Assembly (NCBI GenBank): GCA_037446355.1
Contig: JBBIIT010000011.1
Span: forward strand, 1 to 64,000
Length of the DNA: 64,000 nt
Reading direction: 5' to 3'
DNA from: Roseiarcus sp037446355
GTDB lineage: Bacteria > Pseudomonadota > Alphaproteobacteria > Rhizobiales > Beijerinckiaceae
Shown: piece after piece, positions 27,022 to 35,818 of the stretch
How positions within the stretch are numbered: position 1 is the first letter of the stretch
Layout: each line of letters opens with the position of its first letter
Translations under genes and position numbers: made by a program
Notes under the pieces: generated by a model
The model's database searches: none
What the model was told of the DNA's origin: nothing
What the model saw: only the letters and a program-made list of their open reading frames with translations

Positions 27022-27747
27022 TCAGGTCATCGCCTGGCCGCCGTTGGCGGACAGCGTCGATCCCGTGATGAAGCCGGCGTCGTCGGAGGCGAGGAACACG
27101 ACGCAGCGCGCGATTTCCTCGGGCTGGCCGAGACGACGCACGGGGATTTGCGGCAGGATCGCTTTCTCCAATACGTCCTTCGGCACCGCCATCACCATTT
27201 CGGTGGCGATGTAGCCGGGGCAGATCGCATTGACGGTGACGCCCTTGTTGGCGTTTTCCTGCGCCAGCGCCTTGGTGAACCCGAGATCGCCGGCCTTGGA
27301 CGCGGAGTAGTTGACCTGACCCATCTGGCCCTTCTGGCCGTTGATCGAGGAGATGTTGATGATGCGGCCGAAGCCGCGCTCACGCATTCCCTCGATGACG
27401 GGGCGGCACATGTTGAACAGCGAATTGAGGTTGGTGTTGATGACGGCGTACCATTGCTCCGGCGTCATTTTGTGAAACATGCCGTCCTTGGTGATGCCGG
27501 CGTTGTTGACGAGCACGTCGACGGGTCCAAGATCCGTGGCGACCTGGCCGAGGCCGGCGACGCAGGCGTCGTAATTGCCGACGTCCCACTTGTAGACGTG
27601 AACGCCCGTCTCCGCCTTGAACTTGGCGGCCGCCTCGTCGTTGCCGTGATAGGTTGCGGCGACCTTGTAACCGGCCGCGACGAGGCCCTTGGAAATCGCG
27701 GCGCCAATGCCTCGCGTGCCTCCGGTGACAACGGCAACTCTGCTCAT
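27022..27747 (-). CDS. phbB: Acetoacetyl-CoA reductase PhbB
   Basis: PhbB reduces acetoacetyl-CoA to (R)-3-hydroxybutyryl-CoA with NADPH for polyhydroxybutyrate synthesis and for the ethylmalonyl-CoA pathway. The 241-residue short-chain dehydrogenase has the cofactor-binding TGGTRGIGAAI, the catalytic INISSINGQKGQMGQVNYSASKAG with Ser, Tyr and Lys, and CPGYIATEMVMAVP. It lies 72 bases downstream of the thiolase gene on the same strand. Its length and motifs are typical of PhbB. Confidence 0.95.
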   Translation of the reverse strand: MSRVAVVTGGTRGIGAAISKGLVAAGYKVAATYHGNDEAAAKFKAETGVHVYKWDVGNYDACVAGLGQVATDLGPVDVLVNNAGITKDGMFHKMTPEQWYAVINTNLNSLFNMCRPVIEGMRERGFGRIINISSINGQKGQMGQVNYSASKAGDLGFTKALAQENANKGVTVNAICPGYIATEMVMAVPKDVLEKAILPQIPVRRLGQPEEIARCVVFLASDDAGFITGSTLSANGGQAMT

Positions 27748-27819
27748 AGTCTCAACTCCTTGGATGGTTTCGTCCCTTGAGGAGGCGGCCTCGACGGGCC
27801 GCGCTCCCGCTGAATCGGC

Positions 27820-28998
27820 CTATCGTTCGACGGTCAGCGCGATGCCCATGCCGCCGCCGATGCACAACGTCGCGAGCCCCTTCTTGGCGTCGCGGCGCGC
27901 CATTTCGTGAAGCAGCGTGACCAGCACGCGCGCGCCCGAGGCGCCGATCGGATGGCCGATGGCGATCGCGCCGCCGTTGACGTTGACGATGGAAGGATCC
28001 CAGCCCATGTCCTTGTTGACGGCGAGCGCCTGCGCAGCGAAAGCTTCGTTGGCCTCGACGAGTTCGAGATCCTTGACGGACCAGCCCGCGCGCTCCAACG
28101 CCTTGCGCGAGGCGGGGATCGGGCCGGTGCCCATGATCGAGGGATCGACGCCCGCGGTCGCCCAGGACTTGATGCGCGCGATCGGCGCGATGCCGCGTTT
28201 CTTGGCTTCGGCCGCGGTCATGATGACCAGCGCCGCGGCGCCGTCGTTGATGCCCGAGGCGTTGCCGGCGGTGACGGTGCCGTCCTTCGAGAAGGCGGGG
28301 CGTAGCTTGGCGAGGGACTCGTAGGTCGTGCCCGGTCGGATGAACTCGTCGTCGGCGACGACGACGTCGCCCTTGCGCGTCGTTACCGTGAACGGAACGA
28401 TCTCGTCCTTGAACTTGCCGGCCTTCTGCGCCGCCTCGGCCTTGTTCTGCGAAGCGGTGGCGAAGCGGTCCTGTTCCTCGCGGGTCAACTGCCACTTGGA
28501 GGCCACGTTCTCGGCTGTGTTGCCCATGTGATAGCCGTGGAACGCGTCGGTCAGACCGTCTTTGAGCATCGTGTCGACGAACTTCAGGTCGCCCATCTTG
28601 GTGCCGTTGCGCAGATGCGCGGCGTGCTGGGCCTGCGACATCGATTCCATGCCGCCGGCGACGATGATGCTGGCGTCGCCGTTGGCGATCTGTTGCAGGC
28701 CGAGCGCGACCGCGCGCAGGCCGCTGCCACAAAGCTGATTGATGCCGAACGCGGTCTTTTCCTGCGGCACGCCGGCCTTCATCGCCGCCTGGCGGGCCGG
28801 GTTCTGGCCCTGGCCGGAGGCAAGGATCTGCCCCAGGATCACCTCGTCGACATCGCCGGGGGCGATCTTGGCGGCATTCAAGGCGGCGGTGATGGCCGCC
28901 GCGCCCAGTTCGTGCGCTGGGGTGTTGGCGAAGGCGCCGTTGAACGATCCGACCGCGGTGCGCTTGGCGCTGGCGATGACGATTTCGGTGGCCGACAT
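27820..28998 (-). CDS. phbA: Acetyl-CoA acetyltransferase (beta-ketothiolase) PhbA
   Basis: PhbA condenses two acetyl-CoA into acetoacetyl-CoA. The 392-residue thiolase shows the acylated cysteine in GINQLCGSGLRAVALG, a PGTTYESLAKLRP active-site loop, NVNGGAIAIGHPIGASGARVLVTLLHEM with the catalytic His, and LCIGGGMGIA with the second catalytic Cys. The ATG at 28998 follows GGGAG; a longer upstream frame is rejected. It heads the phbA-phbB operon, divergent from phaR. Confidence 0.96.
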   Translation of the reverse strand: MSATEIVIASAKRTAVGSFNGAFANTPAHELGAAAITAALNAAKIAPGDVDEVILGQILASGQGQNPARQAAMKAGVPQEKTAFGINQLCGSGLRAVALGLQQIANGDASIIVAGGMESMSQAQHAAHLRNGTKMGDLKFVDTMLKDGLTDAFHGYHMGNTAENVASKWQLTREEQDRFATASQNKAEAAQKAGKFKDEIVPFTVTTRKGDVVVADDEFIRPGTTYESLAKLRPAFSKDGTVTAGNASGINDGAAALVIMTAAEAKKRGIAPIARIKSWATAGVDPSIMGTGPIPASRKALERAGWSVKDLELVEANEAFAAQALAVNKDMGWDPSIVNVNGGAIAIGHPIGASGARVLVTLLHEMARRDAKKGLATLCIGGGMGIALTVER

Positions 28999-29273
28999 AG
29001 GCGGGTCTCCCTGGTGGAACCTCAATAACGGCGGCCTATGGCGCGGCCGCCGAGCGTGGGTTCGTGTTCTACACGATAGCAGGGCCCGCGCCACTAGCCC
29101 TTAGACTCGAAATTGCGCCGATTTGGTCATCAAGGCGCGCAAACCGCGCCGACGACGTTCACTTTAAGCCGCCAAACCTTTGCCGCACTGCGAAAAATCC
29201 TATTCCTCGCCAAAAAAAGCGCCTATCTTGAATAAATTCGTAAGGGCGTAGCCCTCAGTGAGATCAGCGCGTC
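28999..29273. other. Divergent phbA-phaR promoter region
   Basis: About 275 bases separate phbA and phaR. An A/T-richer stretch around 29190-29245 resembles promoter DNA. I could not assign a -35/-10 pair or a convincing PhaR operator, and I see no gene. Confidence 0.45.
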
Positions 29274-29858
29274 ATGTCGAATTCCGCCTCGCCCGTCACG
29301 ATCAAAAAATACGCAAACCGGCGGCTCTATAATACGGCGACCAGCGCTTACGTGACGCTCGCGGATCTGGCCAAGATGGTGAAGTCGGGCGAAGATTTCG
29401 TCGTATTCGACGCTAAGTCCAACGAGGAAATCACCCGCTCCGTGCTCGCGCAAATCATCTTCGAGCAGGAGGGGATCGAAGGTCAATCCTTGCTGCCGAC
29501 GACGTTTCTGCGGCAACTGATCCGGTTTTACGGCGATAGCGTGCAATCGCTGCTGCCTAGCTATCTCGAATTTTCCATCGATCGCTTCACCGGCGAGCAA
29601 CAGAAGATGCGCGAGGCCGCGAGCCGGGTTTTCGGCAGCGCCCCATTCTCGGCTTCCTCGTTCGAGGCGATCGAGGATCTTACCCGGAAGAACCTTGCCG
29701 CCTTCACCAAGGCGCTCGGATTGTTTTCGCCCTTCGCCGTCGCGCCGTCCGCCTCCGCGCCGCCTAAGGACGCCGCCGCGAACGCCGACATCGACGACCT
29801 GCGCGCGCAACTAACCGAGATGAAGCGCCGTCTCGACGATTTGTCGGGGAAATCCTAG
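29274..29858 (+). CDS. phaR: Polyhydroxyalkanoate synthesis repressor PhaR
   Basis: PhaR binds PHB granules and represses phasin genes. The 194-residue protein has the N-terminal DNA/accessory domain ITIKKYANRRLYNT-like (here SPVTIKKYANRRLYNTATSAYVTLADLAKMVKSGEDFVVFDAKSNEEITRSVLAQIIFEQE), highly characteristic of PhaR. A variable C-terminal region ends in a short coiled-coil. It is divergent from phbA. Its TAG overlaps the convergent EAL-protein stop within CTAG. Confidence 0.95.
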   Translation: MSNSASPVTIKKYANRRLYNTATSAYVTLADLAKMVKSGEDFVVFDAKSNEEITRSVLAQIIFEQEGIEGQSLLPTTFLRQLIRFYGDSVQSLLPSYLEFSIDRFTGEQQKMREAASRVFGSAPFSASSFEAIEDLTRKNLAAFTKALGLFSPFAVAPSASAPPKDAAANADIDDLRAQLTEMKRRLDDLSGKS

Positions 29859-31573
29859 GCGGAGTTGCGCATCGGCGCTGCCGGCGGGTTCGGCATCGCC
29901 TGAAGCTCCAGCCGGACCGGCGCTATGGCGTGGCCTTGCAGGTAATCGACGCCCCAGCGGGTCAACAAATTCGCGGTTTCCGCGTCCTCCACCCATTTGG
30001 CGACCGTTTCCAGGCGCAGATGCTGAGCGACCGAGGCTAGCGTGCGCACGAAGAAGCGGTCGTCGAGCGAACGTCCCAGATTCTGCACGAAGGCGCCGTC
30101 AATCTTGACCATATCGACGCCGAGCGCGCGCAGATGGCGGAACGAGGCGTGACCGGCGCCGAAATCGTCGATCGCGATCTTGGCGCCCAGATCCTTCATC
30201 GCCTGCAGCGCTTTCGCGGTATCCTCGATTTCGTCGAGGCGCTGGCGCTCGTTGATTTCGACGATCAGTCGCCCCGCCGCGCCGAGGTTGTTGCGCAACT
30301 GACCGCGTATGCGGTCGAGCCAGGCCGGCGCCCGCAGCGCGTTGACCGAAACGTTCATCGACAATCTTCGATCGGGCGCGGCGGCGAGCGCATCGAGCGT
30401 CAGATCGAGCACCCGCTCGTCGAGCAATTCAATGAGGCCGGCCCGCTCAGCGACGGCGAGAAATTCCGAAGGGCCGGAATGCGCGCCGTCCTCGTGGCGG
30501 ATGCGCGCCAAAGCTTCCTCGAATGGGGGGAGGTTCGCGCGCGCAGGCTCGACCGGCTGGAACGCCAGAACGAGGCGACGTTCGTTGAGTGCGCCGACTA
30601 TCTCGTCGGCCGCCCGCGTCTCGCGTTGGCGTGCTTCGCAGAGCGCCCGATTGGCTTCATAGACGACGAATGGCCTCTGTTCGACCACGCTTTGCTCGAA
30701 CGCTTCGTCCGCGCGCTGCAAGAGAAGATGCGCATTGCGTCCATGGCGCGGCGCCAGCGCCGCCCCGATACGAATCTGTGCGCGCAAGCCCCCGGCGGAG
30801 GTCGGGAATATGCCCTCGCCGACAACGCGCGCGAAACGCGACATCGCGACTTCGAGTTGATCGTTGCCCGTAAGTGCGACGGCGACCGCGAATTTCCCGC
30901 CCGAAAAGCGCACGACCTTGTCGTAGGCGCGAATAGACTTGGCGAGCCGCTGGCCGACCGCGCGCACGAGTTCGTCCGCGGCGTCGTAACCTTCGCGGCG
31001 ATTGACGGCGGCCAAATTGACGAGCCCGACAATGAGAACCGCGAACGAGAGTTCGGTTTGACGGATGTCCTCGCAGCGAGCGTCGATCCAGGCGTTGAAG
31101 GCGCGGCGGGAACACAGCGTCTGCTCGAGTTGGCCGTCCGGCACAGAAGTATTGGCGATGGTCGGCGCCGTCGATCGCGAGAGAACCCGCATCACGCCGT
31201 GCGCGCGGCACGGACGCCCCAGGCTATCGGCGAACCAGCGGCCGACATCCTCGACTTCGAGCCGTTCGCCTTTGGGAGAAGCAAGAGTGTAGCGGACGCG
31301 GTAAGGCGCGCCCTGGCCGTCGTCGGCGACCAGACTATTCTGAATGGCGTGGAAACGGGACGCATCGGATTCGCTCGATATCAGAGCGGTGAATTCGGCG
31401 CCGGTCGCGAGCCGGGCCGCGGGAAAGTCCGAAAGCGTCCTTTCGACATTCGGTCCCCAAATCAGCGCGTCCGATACAATGTCCCAATCGTAAACGACAG
31501 CGTCGATGGCCGCCAGAATCGAGCTTGGATCGGTCGCGGCGATGCGCGAAAAATCCTCGTTGGCGGCGCGCAT
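29855..31573 (-). CDS. PAS-GGDEF-EAL protein with degenerate GGDEF domain
   Basis: The roughly 572-residue protein has an N-terminal PAS-like sensor (residues about 15-130), a GGDEF-like domain (about 150-310) whose active site reads SGGKF instead of GGDEF, and an EAL domain (about 325-570). In the EAL part, E353-A-L, the DDFG pair (D469, D470), K490 and YLQGH remain. The position of the usual catalytic Glu in A-E-G-V-E is lysine (AKWVE, about K526). Diguanylate cyclase activity is unlikely and phosphodiesterase activity uncertain; it may be a c-di-GMP sensor. The start is uncertain; a TTG at 31702 gives a longer form. Confidence 0.82.
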   Translation of the reverse strand: MRAANEDFSRIAATDPSSILAAIDAVVYDWDIVSDALIWGPNVERTLSDFPAARLATGAEFTALISSESDASRFHAIQNSLVADDGQGAPYRVRYTLASPKGERLEVEDVGRWFADSLGRPCRAHGVMRVLSRSTAPTIANTSVPDGQLEQTLCSRRAFNAWIDARCEDIRQTELSFAVLIVGLVNLAAVNRREGYDAADELVRAVGQRLAKSIRAYDKVVRFSGGKFAVAVALTGNDQLEVAMSRFARVVGEGIFPTSAGGLRAQIRIGAALAPRHGRNAHLLLQRADEAFEQSVVEQRPFVVYEANRALCEARQRETRAADEIVGALNERRLVLAFQPVEPARANLPPFEEALARIRHEDGAHSGPSEFLAVAERAGLIELLDERVLDLTLDALAAAPDRRLSMNVSVNALRAPAWLDRIRGQLRNNLGAAGRLIVEINERQRLDEIEDTAKALQAMKDLGAKIAIDDFGAGHASFRHLRALGVDMVKIDGAFVQNLGRSLDDRFFVRTLASVAQHLRLETVAKWVEDAETANLLTRWGVDYLQGHAIAPVRLELQAMPNPPAAPMRNSA

Positions 31574-31757
31574 CGTGCGAAGGACGGGGCCTCGCGCCAG
31601 GTTCTCACCGCCTGCATCCACGCCCGCGCCCTTTTCAATCGCGCCTGTCCCGTTCGGCGCATCCGAACTGGCGCACAAGCCCGGCGCAGCTTGCCTCGGC
31701 AAACGTTAAGGTCGCGTTGAACGGAAGGTTTATCGCGGGGTTAAACGCGCGAACATT

Positions 31758-32528
31758 TCAAAAGCGATCCTTGCGCGAACGCACTTCGGCGAAGACCATC
31801 GCGTCGTCCGCGCCAACCATGCCGACCGCCGCCTTCACGCTTTCTTGGTCGGCGCGCAGGAACGGGTTGGTCGCGAGTTCGAGCGCAATCGTGGTGGGAA
31901 TTGTCGACTTTCCGGCCGCCCGAAGCTCGGAGACGGTCCTGGCGCGTTCGACGAGCGCCGCATTGTCCGGCTCGATCGTCAGAGCGAAGCGCGCATTGGC
32001 CTCGGTGTATTCGTGACCGCAATAGACCTGGGTTTCGCCGGGCAACTGGGCAAGCTTGGACAGCGAGTTCCACATGACCGGCAACGGTGTTTCAAATACG
32101 CGCCCGCATCCGAGCGAAAAAAGCGTGTCCCCGCAAAACGCGATCTCGTCGTCCTCGAACCAGTAGACGACGTGACCGGCGGTGTGGCCGGGCGTCTCAA
32201 TAACCTTCGCCTCAAGGCCGCCGACGCGCACGCGCGCGTTCTCCTCCACCGCGACGTCGAGCGAACCGATGCGCGCGGCCTCGTGGGCCGGGCCGACGAC
32301 GCGCAGCTTCGGATATTTGGCTTTGAGCCCGGGCAGGCCTTGAGTGTGGTCGGCGTGGTGATGCGTGACGAGGAGATCGGTCAGGCCCCAGCCTTGCGAT
32401 CGCGCGGCGGCGATCACGGCGTCCGCATCGGGCGCATCGATCGCCGCGGTCGCGCCGGTGTCCGAGTCATGGATGAGGGCGCCGTAGTTGTCCTTCAGGC
32501 ACAGGAACTGAAACACGTGCGTCGCCAT
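31758..32528 (-). CDS. gloB: Hydroxyacylglutathione hydrolase (glyoxalase II)
   Basis: GloB hydrolyses S-lactoylglutathione to D-lactate and glutathione. The 256-residue protein has the metallo-beta-lactamase motif THHHADHTQGL, further metal ligands in ETPGHTAGHVVYW and AFCGDTLFSLGCGRVFE, and a C-terminal VYCGHEYTEANARFA, matching glyoxalase II rather than other family members. It diverges from the methyltransferase gene. Gor elsewhere in the window maintains its glutathione pool. Confidence 0.94.
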   Translation of the reverse strand: MATHVFQFLCLKDNYGALIHDSDTGATAAIDAPDADAVIAAARSQGWGLTDLLVTHHHADHTQGLPGLKAKYPKLRVVGPAHEAARIGSLDVAVEENARVRVGGLEAKVIETPGHTAGHVVYWFEDDEIAFCGDTLFSLGCGRVFETPLPVMWNSLSKLAQLPGETQVYCGHEYTEANARFALTIEPDNAALVERARTVSELRAAGKSTIPTTIALELATNPFLRADQESVKAAVGMVGADDAMVFAEVRSRKDRF

Positions 32529-32646
32529 GGCGCTGGGCTCCTAGGAAGTTGGGGTTCGCGCCGGTGATACCCTTTCGCATGCGGTATGGCTATGCTGCGG
32601 GACGAGGCTTCGCCGGCTCGAATCTCCCCGGCGCGGATATGTCCCC

Positions 32647-33423
32647 ATGACGCTCGACGTCAACGATCTCCAGACCTTTTACGCCTCCCCGCTCGGGGAA
32701 GTCGCGCGGCGTCTGATCGGTCGCGTGTTGCGCGCGCGCTGGGAGAACTGCGCAGGGCTGGCGGTGCTAGGCCTCGGGTATGGCGGTCCCTATCTCGACC
32801 GCTTCCGCGACGAAGCGAGCCGCACGTTCGCGTTCATGCCCGCCGCGCAGGGCGTCGTGAATTGGCCGCCCGGCGAGCGTTCGGCTTCGGCGCTGATCGA
32901 CGGCGAGATGCTGCCGCTACCCGACGCCAGCGTCGAGCGCGTCCTGGTGGCGCACGCGCTCGAGACCGCCGAACATCCGAGCGCCGTTCTCGAGGAAGTT
33001 TGGCGCGTGCTCGCGCCCGGCGGGCGGGCGATCTTCGTCGTCCCGTCGCGGCGTGGGGTTTGGGCGCGGGTCGACGGCAATCCGTTCGGTTATGGGCAGC
33101 CGTTCTCGAGGGGGCAGTTGCGCGACCTCATCCGCGACGCGCTGTTCTCGCCGCTGTTCTGGGGCGAGGCGCTCTACGCGCCCCCGTTCCGTAGCCGGTT
33201 CGTGGTCAATTCCGCGCCAGCGATCGAGCGCATCGGCGCCGCGCTTGGCCTGCCGTTCGCCGGCGTTCACATCGTCGAGGCGACCAAACAGGTCTACCGG
33301 CCGGTCGCCGTTCGGCGGCTCGCGCGCCGCGCGCCGATCGCCATTGAGCCGGTGCTCGCGCCGACCGCGCGCCGCGACGCGCCGACATCGGCGATTGGCG
33401 CCGCCCATGGAACGTGCTTTTAA
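32647..33423 (+). CDS. SAM-dependent methyltransferase (class I, Methyltransf_11 type)
   Basis: The 258-residue protein has a class I Rossmann pattern: AVLGLGYGGPYLDRF (motif I, atypical), then LPLPDASVERVLVAHALETAEHP and VLEEVWRVLAPGGRAIFVVPSRRGVW (the usual LxPGG element). The methyl acceptor is unknown. Placement between gloB and gpmA is a recurring neighbourhood in alphaproteobacteria as far as I recall. Its final bases overlap upstream in-frame codons of gpmA but not the chosen gpmA start. Confidence 0.85.
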   Translation: MTLDVNDLQTFYASPLGEVARRLIGRVLRARWENCAGLAVLGLGYGGPYLDRFRDEASRTFAFMPAAQGVVNWPPGERSASALIDGEMLPLPDASVERVLVAHALETAEHPSAVLEEVWRVLAPGGRAIFVVPSRRGVWARVDGNPFGYGQPFSRGQLRDLIRDALFSPLFWGEALYAPPFRSRFVVNSAPAIERIGAALGLPFAGVHIVEATKQVYRPVAVRRLARRAPIAIEPVLAPTARRDAPTSAIGAAHGTCF

Positions 33424-33455
33424 GCCGCGCGAACTCCAACAACGGATTGCCCGCG

Positions 33456-34109
33456 ATGTCCACGCCCCTTCTGGTTTTGCTGCGCCACGGTCAGAGCGAA
33501 TGGAACCTGAAGAATCTGTTCACCGGCTGGAAGGATCCCGACCTCACGCCCCAGGGCGTGGAGGAAGCGAAGGCGGCGGGTCAACGCTTGAAAGCCCGCG
33601 GCATCGCCTTCGACAGGTGCTTCACTTCGGCGTTGACGCGCGCGCAGCACACTCTCGACCTCACACTCGCCGAGCTTGGGCAGACGGGACTGCCGATTGC
33701 CCGCGACCAGGCGCTGAACGAACGCGATTACGGCGATCTTTGCGGTCTCAACAAGGATGACGCGCGCAAGCGTTGGGGCGAGGAGCAGGTGCATCGGTGG
33801 CGGCGCAGCTACGACGTGCAACCGCCCGGCGGCGAAAGCCTGAAGGACACCGTCGCACGCGCCCTGCCCTATTACTGCCAGCACATCTTGCCCGCCGTGC
33901 TGCGGGGCGAGCGCGTGCTCGTCGCCGCGCACGGCAATTCACTGCGCGCGCTGGTGATGGTGCTCGATCGCCTGACGCCCGAAACCATCCCCGCGATGGA
34001 ACTCGCGACCGGCGTGCCGCTGGTCTATCGCCTCAAGCCCGATTCGACAGTGCTCTCAAAAGACGTGCTGACAGACTGCAGTCTGCCGGAGCCGCGTGGG
34101 GTGAGCTAG
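33456..34109 (+). CDS. gpmA: 2,3-bisphosphoglycerate-dependent phosphoglycerate mutase
   Basis: GpmA interconverts 3- and 2-phosphoglycerate. The roughly 217-residue protein has the phosphohistidine motif LLRHGQSEWNLKNLFTGWKDPDLTPQG, TSALTRAQHT, the NERDYGDLCGLNKDDARKRWGEEQVHRWRRSYDVQPPGGESL segment and the second active histidine in VAAHGNSLRALV. The ATG at 33456 gives the family N-terminus; the frame is open further upstream. It is on the same strand as, and close to, the methyltransferase gene. Confidence 0.95.
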   Translation: MSTPLLVLLRHGQSEWNLKNLFTGWKDPDLTPQGVEEAKAAGQRLKARGIAFDRCFTSALTRAQHTLDLTLAELGQTGLPIARDQALNERDYGDLCGLNKDDARKRWGEEQVHRWRRSYDVQPPGGESLKDTVARALPYYCQHILPAVLRGERVLVAAHGNSLRALVMVLDRLTPETIPAMELATGVPLVYRLKPDSTVLSKDVLTDCSLPEPRGVS

Positions 34110-34146
34110 ACTGTTCATCGTGATTCGCTTCAAGCGGGGCTTTGCG

Positions 34147-34569
34147 ATGCGGGCTTGGAAATTCGCGTTCTGCGCGACGGCGCTGGCGGCGACGGGCGCG
34201 GCGGCGGCCGATAGCCGTTGGGAGTTCCTGGCCGCGCCGCAGATCAATCTGTCGCTGGTCTACCGATTGGATAAACTGACCGGCGACGTGATCGCCTGCC
34301 AATACGCCCACAGTCCCGGCAAGAGCGACGTCGAACCCGGCGCCTATGGGGTGACGTCATGTTATCGCGGAGGCGACGGCGCGACCAAGCAGGATCCGGG
34401 CGACTACGGACTTATTGCGACGCGCCACGAACAGGAAGGCGGCGTGTTTCGCGTCGATTACCGCACTGGCGCGCTCAGCATCTGCTATCTTTATTTTCAG
34501 CGAGAAAAGCAGAGCGAGCGCGAGGTGGTCGTCGACCAGTACGTCGTCTGCACCGCGCCCTACAAATAA
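34147..34569 (+). CDS. Hypothetical exported protein
   Basis: The 140-residue product has a signal peptide (MRAWKFAFCATALAATGAAAA-DS). Its mature part carries cysteines in VIACQYAH, VTSCYRG, LSICYLYF and YVVCTAPYK, which could form two disulfides in the periplasm. No known family is recognised. An in-frame GTG at 34120 is an alternative start, but the ATG gives a better signal peptide. It is 37 bases after gpmA. Confidence 0.6.
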   Translation: MRAWKFAFCATALAATGAAAADSRWEFLAAPQINLSLVYRLDKLTGDVIACQYAHSPGKSDVEPGAYGVTSCYRGGDGATKQDPGDYGLIATRHEQEGGVFRVDYRTGALSICYLYFQREKQSEREVVVDQYVVCTAPYK

Positions 34570-34581
34570 GTCGGCCGCGAA

Positions 34582-34824
34582 TCAGCGCTTCGGTGGGTCG
34601 ATCGATCGCCCGTCGCATTGGTAGGAGCCGCCGCCGCGCCCTTGTGAAACCCATGCGCAGCCCTCGTGCGCCGTGTTCGCCCCCGATGGCGCCGCGGCGA
34701 TGCTGCCGGCGACCGAAGCCGGCGCATTGAACGAATAGGGCGAGATTCCGCCTGTTCCCGTGAATTGAGCCCAAGCGTCGCCGGACAATGAGGACAGCGC
34801 CAGTGCGAGAATCAGCCTGCGCAT
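34582..34824 (-). CDS. Small hypothetical exported protein
   Basis: This 80-residue product starts with a signal peptide (MRRLILALALSSLSGDAWA-QF). The mature part is Gly/Ala/Ser-rich with two cysteines (EGCAWVSQGRGGGSYQCDG) likely to pair. No family is recognised. Its start lies 26 bases from an assembly gap, and it may follow the VOC gene on the same strand. Confidence 0.55.
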   Translation of the reverse strand: MRRLILALALSSLSGDAWAQFTGTGGISPYSFNAPASVAGSIAAAPSGANTAHEGCAWVSQGRGGGSYQCDGRSIDPPKR

Positions 34825-34850
34825 GTGATTTCTCCCGTCGCTGACGGATT

Positions 34851-34950
34851 NNNNNNNNNNNNNNNNNNNNNNNNNNNNNNNNNNNNNNNNNNNNNNNNNN
34901 NNNNNNNNNNNNNNNNNNNNNNNNNNNNNNNNNNNNNNNNNNNNNNNNNN
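34851..34950. other. Assembly gap (100 N)
   Basis: Exactly 100 N remove the 3' part of the VOC-family gene and part of the upstream region of the small exported protein. Confidence 0.98.
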
Positions 34951-35186
34951 GCGTCGACCGCCGCGTCGTTCGCCAGCGCGAAGGCGATTTCCGAACCGCC
35001 CGGGGCGTCGGCTTTGGGCGCGACGCCGTCGCGGCGCCACAGGCCCAACATCAAGCCGGGGCCCGCAGGAAGCATGGCGAAAGTCGGCGAGGAATCGACC
35101 GCTCGCCGACCGAGCGCCTGAGCATAAAAGGCTTCGCTGGCGGCGACGTTCTCGACATAGAGGATGATGAAAGCGATGTCCGACAT
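34951..35186 (-). CDS. VOC family (glyoxalase/bleomycin-resistance-like) protein, truncated by gap
   Basis: The visible N-terminal 78 residues, MSDIAFIILYVENVAASEAFYAQALGR and following, form the first beta-alpha-beta-beta-beta module of the vicinal oxygen chelate superfamily (glyoxalase I, dioxygenases, antibiotic-binding proteins). The C-terminal module is lost in the 100-N gap, so metal ligands cannot be checked and substrate is unknown. AGGAG precedes the ATG. The break is due to assembly, not mutation. Confidence 0.8.
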
Positions 35187-35231
35187 GGGCGGCTCCTGTT
35201 GCGCACGGGAGCAGCCTACGCGCATCCACTG

Positions 35232-35495
35232 TCAATATTTGTCAGCAGTCGTTTGGGCGGGACCGAGAAAGTAGGGCTCTACGGCGCCGGTGAGGCGAAT
35301 CGTCAGCGGATTGCCTTTGCGATCGCGGGTCTTGCCGACCGGCGCGCGGACCCAGTTCTCGCTGACGCAATATTCTTCGATGTCGACCCGCTCTTGCCCC
35401 TTGAACCGAATGCCGACGCCGCGCGAGAGCGCCGCCTCGTCGTAATACGGGCTCTTCGGGTCGACGCTGAGTCGATCGGGCGGCTGGTCGGTCAT
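35232..35495 (-). CDS. DUF3297 family protein
   Basis: The 87-residue protein matches the small conserved proteobacterial DUF3297 family: PPDRLSVDPKSPYYDEAALSRGVGIRFKGQERVDIEEYCVSENWVRAPVGKTRDRKGNPLTIRLTGAVEPYF. It is soluble and of unknown function. Length and sequence are typical for the family. It lies between rpsT and the VOC gene on the same strand. Confidence 0.85.
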   Translation of the reverse strand: MTDQPPDRLSVDPKSPYYDEAALSRGVGIRFKGQERVDIEEYCVSENWVRAPVGKTRDRKGNPLTIRLTGAVEPYFLGPAQTTADKY

Positions 35496-35551
35496 GCCGG
35501 CATCGTTCCGGGGCGGGCGTCTAGCCTCTTCGGCGCCGCCGCGCCCGCGGC

Positions 35552-35818
35552 TTAGCTCGCGAGGGCCTTGACGCGCTTGGTGAGGCGCGAAATCTTCCGC
35601 GAGGCGGTGTTCTTGTGCAGGATGCCCTTTTGCGCGGCGCGCGCGACCAAAGGCTCGGCTTCATGCAGAGCCGTGGCGGCGCCGGTGGCGTCCTTGGCGG
35701 CGATCGCTTCCTCGACCTTGCGTACGAAGGTGCGCATTTCGCTGCGGCGCGACTTGTTGACCGCCGTGCGGCGCTCGATCTTGCGGACGGCCTTCTGGGC
35801 CGACTTTGTATTGGCCAT
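35552..35818 (-). CDS. rpsT: 30S ribosomal protein S20
   Basis: This 88-residue, very basic helical protein (MANTKSAQKAVRKIERR start, HKNTASRKISRLTKRV end) is S20, which binds 16S rRNA early in 30S assembly. The start at 35818 gives the canonical MANTKSA N-terminus; the longer upstream frame is rejected. In many Rhizobiales rpsT lies next to dnaA, but here the divergent neighbour is a glutamine amidotransferase gene and no dnaA is visible. Confidence 0.97.
   Translation of the reverse strand: MANTKSAQKAVRKIERRTAVNKSRRSEMRTFVRKVEEAIAAKDATGAATALHEAEPLVARAAQKGILHKNTASRKISRLTKRVKALAS

Noticed and set aside
28999..29273. PhaR operator in the phbA-phaR spacer
   Set aside because: A TGC-containing segment near 29185 resembles reported PhaR sites only weakly; no clear dyad.
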